NCBI GenBank assembly: GCA_945881845.1
Contig: CAMCVN010000005.1
Span: 1 to 64,000 of the forward strand
Source: Bifidobacterium breve
Lineage (GTDB): Bacteria > Actinomycetota > Thermoleophilia > Solirubrobacterales > Solirubrobacteraceae
Length of the DNA stretch: 64,000 bases
Direction of reading: 5' to 3'
Positions 1 to 8,849 of this stretch are shown in pieces (the first letter of the stretch is position 1; each line of letters opens with the position of its first letter). The notes below the pieces were generated by a model. It searched no databases. It was given only the letters and a program-made list of their open reading frames with translations, and had not been told where the DNA came from. Both the position numbers and the translations under genes were made by a program.

Positions 1-347
1 AGCACCTTCAGCGAGAGCAGCGCGCACTTCATCCGCGTCGCCGAGATGTCAATCCCGAGCAGGTCGAGGATCGCGCTGCGGTCGAGCCGCGCGAGGTCAT
101 CGAGCTTCATTCCCTTGATCTCGTCGGAGATCATCGAGGCCGAGGCTTGGCTGATTGCGCAGCCGTGACCTTCGAAGCGGACCTCTTCGACGACGTCGTT
201 GTCGTCAACCTTGAGCATTACGCGCAGCTCGTCGCCGCAGAGCGGGTTGGTGTCGAACGATTCGCGATCCGGCGCTTCCATCGGCCCGAAGTTGTGCGGG
301 CGCTTGTAGTGCTCGAGGATCTCTTCGCGGTAGAGGGCGTCGTCCAT
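1..347 (-). CDS. sufU: SufU/IscU-type Fe-S scaffold protein (3' end outside window)
   Basis: Scaffold on which SufS-derived sulfur and iron are assembled into clusters, or the zinc-dependent sulfur acceptor of SufS. The visible 115 residues have the three ligand cysteines: C37 in NPLCGD, C63 in GHGCAIS and C108 in MKCALL, and the aspartate after C37. The lysine before the last cysteine is the SufU signature (IscU has histidine there). The C63-C108 spacing is IscU-like, however, and the insertion of about 20 residues usual in SufU is missing. The ATG lies 2 bp after the sufS stop, so it is the third gene of the Rrf2-sufC-sufS-sufU operon. The C-terminus continues left of the window. Confidence 0.9.
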   Translation of the reverse strand, partial: MDDALYREEILEHYKRPHNFGPMEAPDRESFDTNPLCGDELRVMLKVDDNDVVEEVRFEGHGCAISQASASMISDEIKGMKLDDLARLDRSAILDLLGIDISATRMKCALLSLKV

Positions 348-349
348 AA

Positions 350-1570
350 TCAGTCTCCGAAGATCTCGATTACGCGGCCGAGGCTGTCAACGAGCGCGTC
401 GATGTCATCGGTCGAAGTGTGGACGGCGAACGAAGCGCGAGTCGTTGCGCCAACGCCAAGCTTCTTCATCAGCGGCTGCGTGCAGTGATGGCCGGCGCGC
501 ACACAGACCTGGTCGCGGCCGAGGATCTCAGCGACGTCGTGCGGATGGGCGCAGTCGAGCGTGAAGCTGACGAGGCCACCGCGCTGCTCCGCCAGCGGCG
601 GGCCCTGAATAGTGAGGCCGGGGATCGCCTGCAGTGAGGCGAGCGCGTAGGCCGTGATCGCCTCCTCGTGGGCGCGGACGCTTTCGATGCCGAGCCCTGA
701 GATGAAGTCAACGGCGGTACCGAGCGCGACAACCTCAGCGATCGGCGGCGTGCCGGCCTCAAACTTGAACGGGAGCTCGTTGAAGGTCGTCTCGTCGAAG
801 CTGACGGTTTTGATCATGTCGCCACCGGTCAGGAACGGCGGCATCGCCTCGAGCAGTTCACGGCGGCCGTGGAGCAGCCCGATCCCGGTCGGGCCGTAGG
901 CCTTGTGCCCGGTCCAAACGTAGAAGTCGGCGCCGATCGCATCGACGTTGACGGCCATGTGAGGGACCGCTTGGCTGCCGTCGATCAGGCTCGCGGCGCC
1001 GGCGGCGCGGGCGCGGGCGACGATCTCTTCGACCGGGTTGATCGTGCCGAGCACGTTCGAGCAGTGCGTGACGGCGACCATCTTGACGCGGCCATCGGCG
1101 AGGAACTCGTCGAGCTGATCGAGGCTGATCATCCCCTCTTCATCAACTTCGAGCCAGCGCAAGTGCGCGCCAACTTGGCTGCAGAGCTGCTGCCAGGGAA
1201 CGATGTTCGAGTGGTGCTCTGCTTCGGTCAGGACGATCGCGTCGCCGGCGCCGACGTTCACCGGGCCCCACGAGTAGCGCACGAGGTTGATCGCCTCGGT
1301 TGCGTTCTTCGTGATGATCGTCTCAGCCGGCTGAGCGCCAACGAAGGCAGCGATCTGAGCGCGGCCGATGTTGAAACGGGTGTCGGCGTCGATCGCGAGC
1401 GGGTAGACGCCGCGGTGCACATTGGCGTTGTGGTGAGCGAGGAAGTCCTCAAGCGCATCGAGCACGACGCGCGGCTTCTGTGAGGTCGCAGCGCTGTCGA
1501 GATAGACGAGCCCCTCCTGCTCCAGAATTGGAAAGTCGAGTGCCAGCGCGGTTTGCGAGGCCGTTGCCAT
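350..1570 (-). CDS. sufS: SufS cysteine desulfurase
   Basis: PLP-dependent class V aminotransferase-fold enzyme that releases sulfur from cysteine for Fe-S cluster assembly in the cytoplasm. Visible motifs are the HHSN block (119-122), the PLP lysine in TGHKAYGPTG (K223) and the active-site cysteine loop RAGHHCTQPL (C363), the short loop typical of group II SufS enzymes. The length of 406 aa is normal. The start codon shares one base with the sufC stop (TAATG), which implies translational coupling, and sufU follows after 2 bp. A SufU-like partner next door fits the family, since SufS is activated by SufU or SufE. Confidence 0.97.
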   Translation of the reverse strand: MATASQTALALDFPILEQEGLVYLDSAATSQKPRVVLDALEDFLAHHNANVHRGVYPLAIDADTRFNIGRAQIAAFVGAQPAETIITKNATEAINLVRYSWGPVNVGAGDAIVLTEAEHHSNIVPWQQLCSQVGAHLRWLEVDEEGMISLDQLDEFLADGRVKMVAVTHCSNVLGTINPVEEIVARARAAGAASLIDGSQAVPHMAVNVDAIGADFYVWTGHKAYGPTGIGLLHGRRELLEAMPPFLTGGDMIKTVSFDETTFNELPFKFEAGTPPIAEVVALGTAVDFISGLGIESVRAHEEAITAYALASLQAIPGLTIQGPPLAEQRGGLVSFTLDCAHPHDVAEILGRDQVCVRAGHHCTQPLMKKLGVGATTRASFAVHTSTDDIDALVDSLGRVIEIFGD

Positions 1571-2349
1571 TAGGCCGACGCAGGCTCCGCGAGTTCGCTG
1601 TCGCCGGTGATCCAGCCATAGCCTTCGCTCTCAAGCTGGTCGACCAACTCGGGGCCGCCCTCTTTGACGATCTTGCCGTCGGAGATGATCGAGACTCGGC
1701 CCGGCTTCACGAGGTGAAGAATCCGCTGGTAGTGGGTGATGATCAGCACGCCCATGCCGCTCTGCGCGCTGACCGTGTTGACACCCTCGGCGACGATGTT
1801 CAGGGCGTCGATGTCGAGCCCCGAATCGGTCTCGTCGAGGATTGCCACGTTCGGCTTCTGCAGTGCCATCTGAAGGATCTCGAGCCGCTTCTTCTCGCCG
1901 CCGGAGAAGCCGTCGTTGAGGTAGCGCTTTGAAAACTCGCGCTTGACTTCGGTCATCTCCATCGCCTCTTCGACAACCTGGCGGAATTCCTTGAGCGAAA
2001 TCTCATCTTCGCCGCGCGCTTGGCGGTGAGCGTTGATAACCATCCGCAGGTACTTGGTGACGGTGACGCCGGGAATTGCGACCGGGTACTGGAAGGCCAT
2101 GAACAGCCCGAGCCTTGAGCGCTCGTCGGGCGAGGCCTCGGTGATGTCTTCGCCGCGGAAGGTGATCTTGCCCTTGGTTACGTCGAGAGCAGGGTTGCCC
2201 ATGATCACGTTGGCGAGCGTGCTCTTGCCGGATCCGTTCGGCCCCATCAGGGCGTGTACCTCTCCGGCTTCAACGGTCAGGTCGAGTCCCTTGAGAATCT
2301 CCTTCTCGCCGGCGCTTACGTGCAGATTGCTGATCTCTAGTTCGGGCAT
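1570..2349 (-). CDS. sufC: SufC Fe-S assembly ABC ATPase
   Basis: ATPase subunit of the SufBCD scaffold complex. The Walker A motif GPNGSGKST lies at 36-44, the signature FSGGEKKR at about 148-155 and Walker B (VAILDETDSGLD) at about 168-179. The D-loop and the 259 aa length are typical of SufC rather than of transporter ATPases. It is the first structural gene after the Rrf2 regulator (28 bp gap) and its stop overlaps the sufS start. The partners sufB and sufD are not between the regulator and sufU, so if they are clustered they must lie left of the window. Confidence 0.96.
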   Translation of the reverse strand: MPELEISNLHVSAGEKEILKGLDLTVEAGEVHALMGPNGSGKSTLANVIMGNPALDVTKGKITFRGEDITEASPDERSRLGLFMAFQYPVAIPGVTVTKYLRMVINAHRQARGEDEISLKEFRQVVEEAMEMTEVKREFSKRYLNDGFSGGEKKRLEILQMALQKPNVAILDETDSGLDIDALNIVAEGVNTVSAQSGMGVLIITHYQRILHLVKPGRVSIISDGKIVKEGGPELVDQLESEGYGWITGDSELAEPASA

Positions 2350-2377
2350 GGTCTCCGGTCGTGCGTAGTGGTTTGAA

Positions 2378-2872
2378 TTAAGCGGCGCTGTGCAGCGGTA
2401 GGGCGCTGCCGAGCGGTACGGGGGTTTGAGCTACGTCCTGCTTGGCTGCGAAGGCCACCAGTTCGGCCAGCGTCGTGCGACGCAGCGCTTCGGTAACGCC
2501 TCCTTGCACGCGCAGCCAAAGGAACTTCGTCGCGCAGGCTTCGCCGTCGTCGACGTGCGAGCAGAGCACGCGGCCGTCATCGGTCTCATCGACGAAGCAG
2601 GACATCGGCGCGACCGACCCTTCCAGCGCCAGCACTACCTCGTCCATCGTGACGCTCTCCGGGTCACGCGAGAGGCGGTAGCCGCCGTGGGCGCCGCGCG
2701 TGCTCTCAACGAGCTCGGCGCGCTTCAGCAGCGCGACAATCCGCTCGAGGTAGGCGAGTGGCAGGCCCTCGCTCTCAGCGATCGCCTTCAGCGAGACCGG
2801 CGAGTCGTTCGATTGGCGCCCGAGCTCAACCAACAAGCGCACGCCATACTCGGCCTTTGTCGTGAAGATCAT
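2378..2872 (-). CDS. Rrf2-family Fe-S-sensing transcriptional regulator (IscR-like)
   Basis: Winged-helix regulator of the Rrf2 family, 164 aa. The N-terminus MIFTTKAEYGVRLL and the segment LPLAYLERIVALLKRAELVES.RGAHGGYRL are the family DNA-binding helices. Three cysteines at 92, 104 and 113 match the cluster-binding trio of IscR-type proteins, with wider spacing than E. coli IscR (92/98/104). It is the first gene of the suf operon, and a perfect inverted repeat lies 8 bp before its ATG, so it probably represses its own operon according to Fe-S status. Most actinobacteria use a different SufR here, so calling this sufR would be misleading. Confidence 0.93.
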   Translation of the reverse strand: MIFTTKAEYGVRLLVELGRQSNDSPVSLKAIAESEGLPLAYLERIVALLKRAELVESTRGAHGGYRLSRDPESVTMDEVVLALEGSVAPMSCFVDETDDGRVLCSHVDDGEACATKFLWLRVQGGVTEALRRTTLAELVAFAAKQDVAQTPVPLGSALPLHSAA

Positions 2873-2879
2873 GGCTTAA

Positions 2880-2898
2880 TCCTACCAATGCGGTAGGA
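2880..2898 (-). promoter_or_regulatory. Probable Rrf2 operator before the suf operon
   Basis: Perfect 7-bp inverted repeat TCCTACC-N5-GGTAGGA, ending 8 bp upstream of the regulator's ATG. On the minus strand a -10-like TAGGAT overlaps the proximal arm, which would put transcription start at or next to the ATG (leaderless or nearly so) and would let bound protein block RNA polymerase. The palindrome is seen directly; its role as an autoregulatory site is inference. Confidence 0.65.
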
Positions 2899-2923
2899 GA
2901 AGCAGGTGGTGATCCGAGCGTGT

Positions 2924-3550
2924 TCAGGCCTGCGGCATCGAGGCGCTGCCGATCAGTAGCGGCTTGACGATCTTCGGCGCCTTCGGGAAGCGGCCAATCT
3001 CGGCCTTTTCGACTGTCAGCGGTGAGCTCTCGATTGTCGCCAAGGTGTCGCGGTTGCAGTTGCAGCCACCGGAAACTCGGCGCCAGATAGGCGCCCAGCG
3101 ATCTTGCATCTGGGCGTGGTCGTGGTCGGCGCTGCGAACGTGCTCAAGGAAGAGGTAGTGGCCGCCCGGCCGCAGCACGCGGGCGATCTCGGCGAGCGCC
3201 GCCGGCGGGCTACTGGCCTCGCAGAGAACCAGCGTGCCAGTGACGCAATCGAAGCTGGCGTCCTCGAACGGCAGCCGCTCGGCGCTGGCAGCGACGACTT
3301 CGACTGCGACCGGCGCGTCGGCGCCGCGCGCCTCAAGCTGGCGGCTCATCGCAGGGTTGGGCTCGGTGCATACCAGCCGCGTAATCCCTTGACGCGGATA
3401 GGCGGCAAGGTTCAAGCCCGTCCCGGCGCCAATTTCGAGTACTTCGCCGCTTGCCTCGGCCAGCGCCTCGCGGCGTTTGTCGGCCAGTCCGGCCTGCTGG
3501 CTGGCGCCCATTAGGAAGCGGTCATAGATCAGCGCCGTAAAACGGTTCAT
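2924..3550 (-). CDS. Class I SAM-dependent methyltransferase (type 11)
   Basis: Motif I is VLEIGAGTGLNL near residues 38-49, motif II VCTEPNPAM, and LPFEDASFDCVTGTLVLCEASSP is the post-motif region of methyltransf_11 proteins. A C-terminal segment rich in cysteine (SGGCNCNRDT) resembles METTL7/UbiE-like small-molecule methylases. The acceptor cannot be told from sequence. I place the start at the ATG beginning MNRFTALIYDRF because a GGGTGG element precedes it; a GTG 9 bp upstream is possible. It stands alone between the suf operon and a divergent small gene. Confidence 0.85.
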   Translation of the reverse strand: MNRFTALIYDRFLMGASQQAGLADKRREALAEASGEVLEIGAGTGLNLAAYPRQGITRLVCTEPNPAMSRQLEARGADAPVAVEVVAASAERLPFEDASFDCVTGTLVLCEASSPPAALAEIARVLRPGGHYLFLEHVRSADHDHAQMQDRWAPIWRRVSGGCNCNRDTLATIESSPLTVEKAEIGRFPKAPKIVKPLLIGSASMPQA

Positions 3551-3606
3551 CAAGGCCACCCTAGCGACAGGTCGCGGCAGCGGAGCGGTGCGCTATTGTC
3601 GCCGAC

Positions 3607-3786
3607 ATGGTGCTCGCAATCAGTAACGCGCTGGCGATCGACATCGGCCTGATTGGCGTCTTCTTCGTGCTCTTCCCAGCGATCGTTACGGTGCTGCTGA
3701 TCTTTGCTGGCGCAGGGGTCTACGTCGAGAAGCAAGAGAACGACCGCTACCTCGAGCAGCACCGCATTCCCGGCAGCGAGCTTTAG
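3607..3786 (+). CDS. Small single-pass membrane protein, 59 aa
   Basis: Encodes 59 aa with one strong hydrophobic segment (about residues 9-40, LAIDIGLIGVFFVLFPAIV and onward) and a short charged C-terminal tail (EKQENDRYLEQHRIPGSEL). The stop is only 5 bp before the GTG of the SDR gene and both run in the same direction, which supports translation as the first gene of a two-gene unit. No family is recognised. The ribosome binding site is weak, so this rests mainly on the membrane-protein-like composition and the tight spacing. Confidence 0.6.
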   Translation: MVLAISNALAIDIGLIGVFFVLFPAIVTVLLIFAGAGVYVEKQENDRYLEQHRIPGSEL

Positions 3787-3791
3787 CCACG

Positions 3792-4691
3792 GTGGCCAAA
3801 CCGGTTGCGCTGATCACCGGGGGCGCTCGCGGGATTGGGCTGGCAACCGCACGCCGACTCGCCAGCGATCACCGGATTGCGCTGCTCGATCTCGACGCGG
3901 AGTTGCTCGAGCTGGCAGCAGCGCGCTGTGGCGCCGACACGATCACCGCCGTCTGCGACATCACTGATGAGGCTCAGGTTGAGGCTGCCGTAGCAGATGT
4001 CGTCGCCGAAGCCGGCGGGATTGACGTCGTCTTCTCAAACGCCGGGATCGGAGGCGGCGGCTCGCTTCGGCTGCTCGACCCTGACGTGCTGGCGGCGATT
4101 GTCAACGTCAACCTGATCGGCAACTGGCGCCTAATCCACGCAGCGCTCCCGCATGTAATTGAGCGGCGCGGCTACATCATCGCCAACGCCTCAGCTTCGG
4201 CGCTGATGCCAGCAATTGGATTCGGCGCATACGCCTCCAGCAAGGCGGCGCTCGAACATCTTATGAACGTGCTTCGCGGCGAGGTTGCACACCTAGGCGT
4301 TGACGTTGGCGTCTCCTACTTCTGGTTCGTCGGCACTGACATGGTTGAAGGCGCGGAGCGTGAAATGGGCCGCCTCGGTGGCCTTCGAAGCGAGATGCCT
4401 GGCCCGCTTAGAGGAATCGTCAGCGTTGAGAAGGTCGGCCAACTCCTCGCCACCGGCATCCGCGCACGAGCGCGGCGCGTCGTCGCGCCACGCTGGATCA
4501 CTCCAATCTTCTTCCTGCGCGGGATGATCGGCGGCCTCGTTGATCGCGGCACGGCCGGGATTGCCGCCGAGCTAGACGACGCGACAGCCGAACGGATTGC
4601 CGAGCAGGGCAGCTTCGCGGCCGCCTTCCGTAGCGCGCAAGCAGGCCACCGCTCTGCGGCGGGCAGCGTCGGCAAGCCGCTTGGCGACTGA
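3792..4691 (+). CDS. Short-chain dehydrogenase/reductase
   Basis: Classical SDR: the dinucleotide motif TGGARGIG at 9-16, the NAG motif (SNAGIGGGG) near residue 80, a serine within SASALMPAIGFGAYASSKAAL and the catalytic YxxxK (Y-ASS-K). The 299 aa exceed the usual 250 because of a C-terminal extension after residue 230 containing a short hydrophobic stretch (WITPIFFLRGMIGG), as in mycobacterial membrane-associated SDRs. The start is GTG, 5 bp after the small membrane protein. The substrate is unknown. Confidence 0.88.
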   Translation: MAKPVALITGGARGIGLATARRLASDHRIALLDLDAELLELAAARCGADTITAVCDITDEAQVEAAVADVVAEAGGIDVVFSNAGIGGGGSLRLLDPDVLAAIVNVNLIGNWRLIHAALPHVIERRGYIIANASASALMPAIGFGAYASSKAALEHLMNVLRGEVAHLGVDVGVSYFWFVGTDMVEGAEREMGRLGGLRSEMPGPLRGIVSVEKVGQLLATGIRARARRVVAPRWITPIFFLRGMIGGLVDRGTAGIAAELDDATAERIAEQGSFAAAFRSAQAGHRSAAGSVGKPLGD

Positions 4692-4694
4692 GCG

Positions 4695-6338
4695 CTAGAC
4701 GGGGCGCTTCTGCGACGCGCGGTAGCGGCGCGCCAACGAGTTGGTTGAGCTGTCGTGCTGGAGGTCGGGCTTGTCAGCGTCCATCAGCTGGTCGGCGAGC
4801 GTTCCGGCAAGGACCTTGCCGAGCTCGACGCCCCACTGGTCGAACGAATCGATTCCCCAGAGCACGCCTTCGGTGAAAGCGCGGTGTTCGTAGAGCGCGA
4901 CAAGAGTGCCGAGCGCGCGCGGAGTTAGCTGACCATCGATCAGCAGCGTCGTTGACGGACGGTCACCGAGGCAGATGCGGGCCGAGATCTGTGACTCAGG
5001 GCTACCGGCGGCGCGAAGCGTTTCAGCGTCGCGGCCGAAGGCCAGCGCCTCGGCCTGAGCGAACATGTTCGCCATCAGCAGATCGTGGTGATTCCCCAGT
5101 GGATAGATCGGGTCACAGAAGCCGATGAACTCGGTTGGAACGATCTCCGTTCCCTGGTGGATCATCTGGTAGAAGGCGTGCTGGCCGTTGGTGCCGGGCT
5201 CGCCCCAGAAGACGGCCGCGGTGTCCCAGCCGACTTGGTCACCGTTGAGCATCACGTGCTTTCCGTTCGATTCCATCTCGAGCTGCTGCAGGTAAGCCGG
5301 GAAGCGCGCCATCTCAGCTACGTAAGGGAGGATCGCGACCGTCGGCAGGTTCAGCAGGTTGCGATTCCAAACGCCGATCAGGCCCATCAGGACCGGCATG
5401 TTCTCTTCCAGCGGAGCGCTGCGCAGATGCTCATCGACGGCATTGAAGCCGGCCAACATCTCGGCGAAGTTCTCGCGCCCGATCGCGCACATGATCGTCA
5501 GGCCTACCGAGCTGTCCATCGAGTAGCGGCCGCCAACCCAATCCCAGAAACCGAACATGTTGTCGGTGTTGATGCCGAACTTGGCAACGCCCTCCGCGTT
5601 GGTTGAGACGGCGACGAAGTGATGCTCAACCGAATCCTCGCCTAGCGCGTCAACGATCCAGTCCCGCGCGGTGCCGGCGTTGGTCAGCGTTTCGAGCGTG
5701 ACGAAGGTCTTCGAGACGATGATGAAGAGCGTCTCCTCAGGGTCGAGGTCGAGCGTCTTCTCAGCAAAGTCGCTGCCGTCAACATTCGAGACGAAGCGGA
5801 ACTTCATCTCACGGTCGCTGTAGTGCGAGAGCGCAATCGTCGCCATTTCGGGGCCAAGGTGCGAGCCGCCGATGCCGATGTTGACGACGTTGCGGATCGG
5901 CTTGCCGGTAGCGCCCTTCCACTCGCCGGAGCGGATCTTGTCGGTGAAGTCGCCCATCCGGCCCAGAACTTCGTGAACTTGATCGACGACGTTGACGCCG
6001 TCGACGATGATCTCGTCACCCTTCGGCGCGCGCAGCGCCAAGTGCAGCACCGAGCGGTCCTCGGAGACGTTGATCGCCTCGCCGGCAAACATTGCCTTGA
6101 TCCGCTCTTCGATCCCGGCTTCACGGGCGCAGGCGATCAGCAGCTTGATTGTCTCTGGGCTGGCGAGCTGCTTTGAAAAGTCGTAGTGGTAGCCGCCAAA
6201 GTCGACCGACATCTCGTCGGCACGGCTCGCGTCGGCCTCGAACATTGAGGCCAAGCTCTGGCCTTTCAGCTCAGCGGCGTTGGCTTTGAGCGCAGCCCAC
6301 GAGGGCAGCTCATCGAGGCGGGTCTGCTTGATTTCCAT
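4695..6338 (-). CDS. pgi: Glucose-6-phosphate isomerase
   Basis: Interconverts glucose-6-phosphate and fructose-6-phosphate. Full-length family member (547 aa) with IGIGGSHLGPEMA, the sugar-phosphate loop SKTFVTLET, the GGRYSMDSSVGL block and the C-terminal SFDQWGVELGK signature. I chose the ATG of MEIKQTRL; an upstream in-frame extension of 21 residues lies inside the tal gene. It is the last gene of the rpiB-gnd-zwf-tal-pgi operon, 5 bp after tal, so fructose-6-phosphate made by transaldolase can be recycled to glucose-6-phosphate for Zwf. Confidence 0.97.
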   Translation of the reverse strand: MEIKQTRLDELPSWAALKANAAELKGQSLASMFEADASRADEMSVDFGGYHYDFSKQLASPETIKLLIACAREAGIEERIKAMFAGEAINVSEDRSVLHLALRAPKGDEIIVDGVNVVDQVHEVLGRMGDFTDKIRSGEWKGATGKPIRNVVNIGIGGSHLGPEMATIALSHYSDREMKFRFVSNVDGSDFAEKTLDLDPEETLFIIVSKTFVTLETLTNAGTARDWIVDALGEDSVEHHFVAVSTNAEGVAKFGINTDNMFGFWDWVGGRYSMDSSVGLTIMCAIGRENFAEMLAGFNAVDEHLRSAPLEENMPVLMGLIGVWNRNLLNLPTVAILPYVAEMARFPAYLQQLEMESNGKHVMLNGDQVGWDTAAVFWGEPGTNGQHAFYQMIHQGTEIVPTEFIGFCDPIYPLGNHHDLLMANMFAQAEALAFGRDAETLRAAGSPESQISARICLGDRPSTTLLIDGQLTPRALGTLVALYEHRAFTEGVLWGIDSFDQWGVELGKVLAGTLADQLMDADKPDLQHDSSTNSLARRYRASQKRPV

Positions 6339-6343
6339 TCTTG

Positions 6344-7429
6344 CTACTCCCCTGCGAGCGCCGAGCGCTTCGTATTGATCGCTTCGATCAGCGTCGTCCA
6401 CGAATTGACGAACGAGCTTGCGCCGTCGCTCTGCAGCTTCGCGGCAAGCGCGTCCAGATCAACGCCAGCGGCCTCGAACTCACTGAGAACCTCTTCGCAG
6501 TCGCCGCCGTCGGGATCCATCACAACGACCGGCGTTGGGCCGTGGTCGGCGTAATCAAGCAGCGTCCCCTCAGGCATCGTGTTGACGGTGTAAGGAGCGG
6601 CGAGCCCGGCGATGTAGAGCGTGTCAGAGGCTTCTGGATCCTTCGTGCCGGTGCTGGCCCAGAGCAGCCGCTGCGGCCGCGCGCCTTCGTTCATCAGGCT
6701 CTGAACGCGCTCCGAGGCGAGCAGGTCGCGGTAGTCGCGGTAGGCGCGTCCACCGATTGCGAGGCCGAGCTTGTCCTTCAGATTGCTCGGCACCTGGTCG
6801 GCGACGGCAACGTCCCAGCGGCTCATGAAGAGCGAAGCAACCGACTGGATGTTCGGTGAAAGGCCGTCGGCGACACGGCGCTCAAGGCCCGTGTAGTAGG
6901 CGTCGGCAGCAGCCAGCGCGTGTGCACTGTTGAAGAGCAGCGTCACGTTGACCGGAATACCGGCGTGAATCGCGGCGCTGATTGCCGGCAGCCCCTCAGG
7001 CGTGCCGGGAATCTTGATGAAGACGTTGGAGCGATCAACCTTGGCGTGAAGCACCTTCGCCTGGGCGACGGTGGCGTCGGTGTCGTAGGCCAGCTCAGGT
7101 GAAACCTCTAGCGAGACGAAGCCATCGAGGTTGTCGGTACGCGTGTGAATGTCGCCGAACAGGTCGGCGGCGCGCTGAAGGTCGGAGATCGCGGCCTCGA
7201 AGAAGACCTGCTCATCGGTCATATCGCTGCCATGGAAGCCGTGGACCTGCTCGTCGTAGCTGTCGCCGCCGGTGATCGCCTTCTCGAAGATCGTCGGGTT
7301 TGAAGTCAGCCCGGTAACGCTCAGCTCTGCGATGTACTTCGCCAGCGTGCCCTCGTCGAGCAGCGTGCGCGTGATGTTGTCCAACCAGAGGCTCTGACCC
7401 GCTTCGTGGAGGGCTTGTGTCGCTTTCAT
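6344..7429 (-). CDS. tal: Transaldolase
   Basis: Transfers a dihydroxyacetone unit between sedoheptulose-7-P and glyceraldehyde-3-P. The Schiff-base lysine is K139 in NVFIKIPGTPEG; the N-terminal VTGLTSNPTIFEKAI block and the AYLADW-like region mark the long actinobacterial and cyanobacterial transaldolase subfamily, and 361 aa fits it. The ATG is preceded by an AAGGAG ribosome binding site at good spacing. A much longer in-frame extension upstream overlaps zwf and is not coding. It lies 28 bp after zwf and 5 bp before pgi. Confidence 0.97.
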   Translation of the reverse strand: MKATQALHEAGQSLWLDNITRTLLDEGTLAKYIAELSVTGLTSNPTIFEKAITGGDSYDEQVHGFHGSDMTDEQVFFEAAISDLQRAADLFGDIHTRTDNLDGFVSLEVSPELAYDTDATVAQAKVLHAKVDRSNVFIKIPGTPEGLPAISAAIHAGIPVNVTLLFNSAHALAAADAYYTGLERRVADGLSPNIQSVASLFMSRWDVAVADQVPSNLKDKLGLAIGGRAYRDYRDLLASERVQSLMNEGARPQRLLWASTGTKDPEASDTLYIAGLAAPYTVNTMPEGTLLDYADHGPTPVVVMDPDGGDCEEVLSEFEAAGVDLDALAAKLQSDGASSFVNSWTTLIEAINTKRSALAGE

Positions 7430-7457
7430 TGCTTGTTGCTCCTTATCCGCTGGGCGG

Positions 7458-8849
7458 TCAATTGATTGGGTCGTGCATGTGCGGCGGAATCCAGCCGGAG
7501 GCAGGCGCCAGGCGATCTGCTTCCTTCGGGCCCCATGTGCCGCGCTTGTAAGGGTAAACCGGCGTCGCGTTGTCAAGGATTGGATCAACAATCCGCCATG
7601 CTTCGTCGATCGTGCCCTGCGTCGCGAAGAGGTCGTGATCACCGTCGAGCGCCGCCGAGAGCAGCCGCTGGTAGGGCGGAATCTGATGCGCGTCCTGACG
7701 AACCGCCGCCAGCTCGATGTCCTCGACCTCGAACGTGTCAACGGTTGGCTTGCGTGACTGAACTTCGATCGCAACGACCACCTGAGGGTTGATCTGGAAG
7801 CGGATCCGGTTGCCGCGCGGATGATCCTTCGGAAAGAGCTTCTCGGGCGGCGTCTTCAGCTCGACGACAATCTCGGTCGCCGTGACCGGCAACGACTTGC
7901 CAGCGCGAATCAGGATCGGCACGTCGGCCCAGCGCCAGGTGTCAATGTGGAGCTTCATCGCCGTGTAGGTCTCGGTCGTCGACTTGGGATTTACGCCCTT
8001 CGTCTTGCGATAGCCCTGGTACTGGCCACGGACGATGTCCTTCGGCTTCAGCGTCCGAACACCGCGCAGGAAGCGTGCCTTCTCTTCGCGAAGCGCGGCG
8101 TCACCGTGGCCACTGAATGGGTCCATCGCGACCAGCGTCAGTATTTGAAAGAGGTGGTTCTCAATCACGTCGCGGATCGTGCCGACAGCGTCGTAGAACG
8201 ATCCACGATTGGCGACATCAAAATCCTCAGCCATCGTGATCTGAATCTGACGAACGTGATCGCGGTTCCAGACAGGCTCAAGGAACGAGTTCGCGAAGCG
8301 GAAGAAGAGGATGTTCTCAACCGGCGTCTTGCCAAGGAAGTGGTCGATCCGAAAGATTCGATCCTCTGGGAAGACCGAGTGCAGATCAGCGTTGAGCTTC
8401 TCGGCCGAGGCAAGGTCGTGGCCGAATGGCTTCTCAACGACGACGCGGCCCTGCTCAGCGAGCCCAACGTCACCGAGGTGGCCGACTACAGGCCCGAATA
8501 GCGCCGGAGGAATCGCTAGGTAGTGAACCGGCCGCTTACAGCCCTTCAGTTCCTTCTGCAGTTCAACGAAGGTGTTGTGGTCGGCGTAATCGCCGCCGGC
8601 GTAGCGCAGCAGCGAGCTGAGCTTCTTGAATGCCGCCTTGTCGAGTCCGTCGGCGCTCGCTTCGAGGCTCGCCTTGGCGCGGGCGCGGAGCTGATCAACA
8701 TGCCCGCCTTCGCGGGCAACGCCGACAACCGGCACATCCAGCTCACCGTCGATGATCATCCGCTGCAGCGCAGGGAAGATCTGCTTGAAAGCCAAGTCTC
8801 CGGTCGCTCCGAAGACGACCAGCGCGTCACCCCTCTTCGGCTTAGCCAC
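7458..8849 (-). CDS. zwf: Glucose-6-phosphate 1-dehydrogenase
   Basis: First committed enzyme of the oxidative pentose phosphate pathway. The nucleotide-binding motif is [15 protein letters not shown] near the N-terminus and the catalytic RIDHFLGK follows in the middle; it ends in the usual [17 protein letters not shown] region. The GTG start shares one base with the gnd stop (TAGTG), giving 463 aa. OpcA, the Zwf activator next to zwf in many actinobacteria, and 6-phosphogluconolactonase are not in this operon. Confidence 0.97.
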   Translation of the reverse strand: MAKPKRGDALVVFGATGDLAFKQIFPALQRMIIDGELDVPVVGVAREGGHVDQLRARAKASLEASADGLDKAAFKKLSSLLRYAGGDYADHNTFVELQKELKGCKRPVHYLAIPPALFGPVVGHLGDVGLAEQGRVVVEKPFGHDLASAEKLNADLHSVFPEDRIFRIDHFLGKTPVENILFFRFANSFLEPVWNRDHVRQIQITMAEDFDVANRGSFYDAVGTIRDVIENHLFQILTLVAMDPFSGHGDAALREEKARFLRGVRTLKPKDIVRGQYQGYRKTKGVNPKSTTETYTAMKLHIDTWRWADVPILIRAGKSLPVTATEIVVELKTPPEKLFPKDHPRGNRIRFQINPQVVVAIEVQSRKPTVDTFEVEDIELAAVRQDAHQIPPYQRLLSAALDGDHDLFATQGTIDEAWRIVDPILDNATPVYPYKRGTWGPKEADRLAPASGWIPPHMHDPIN

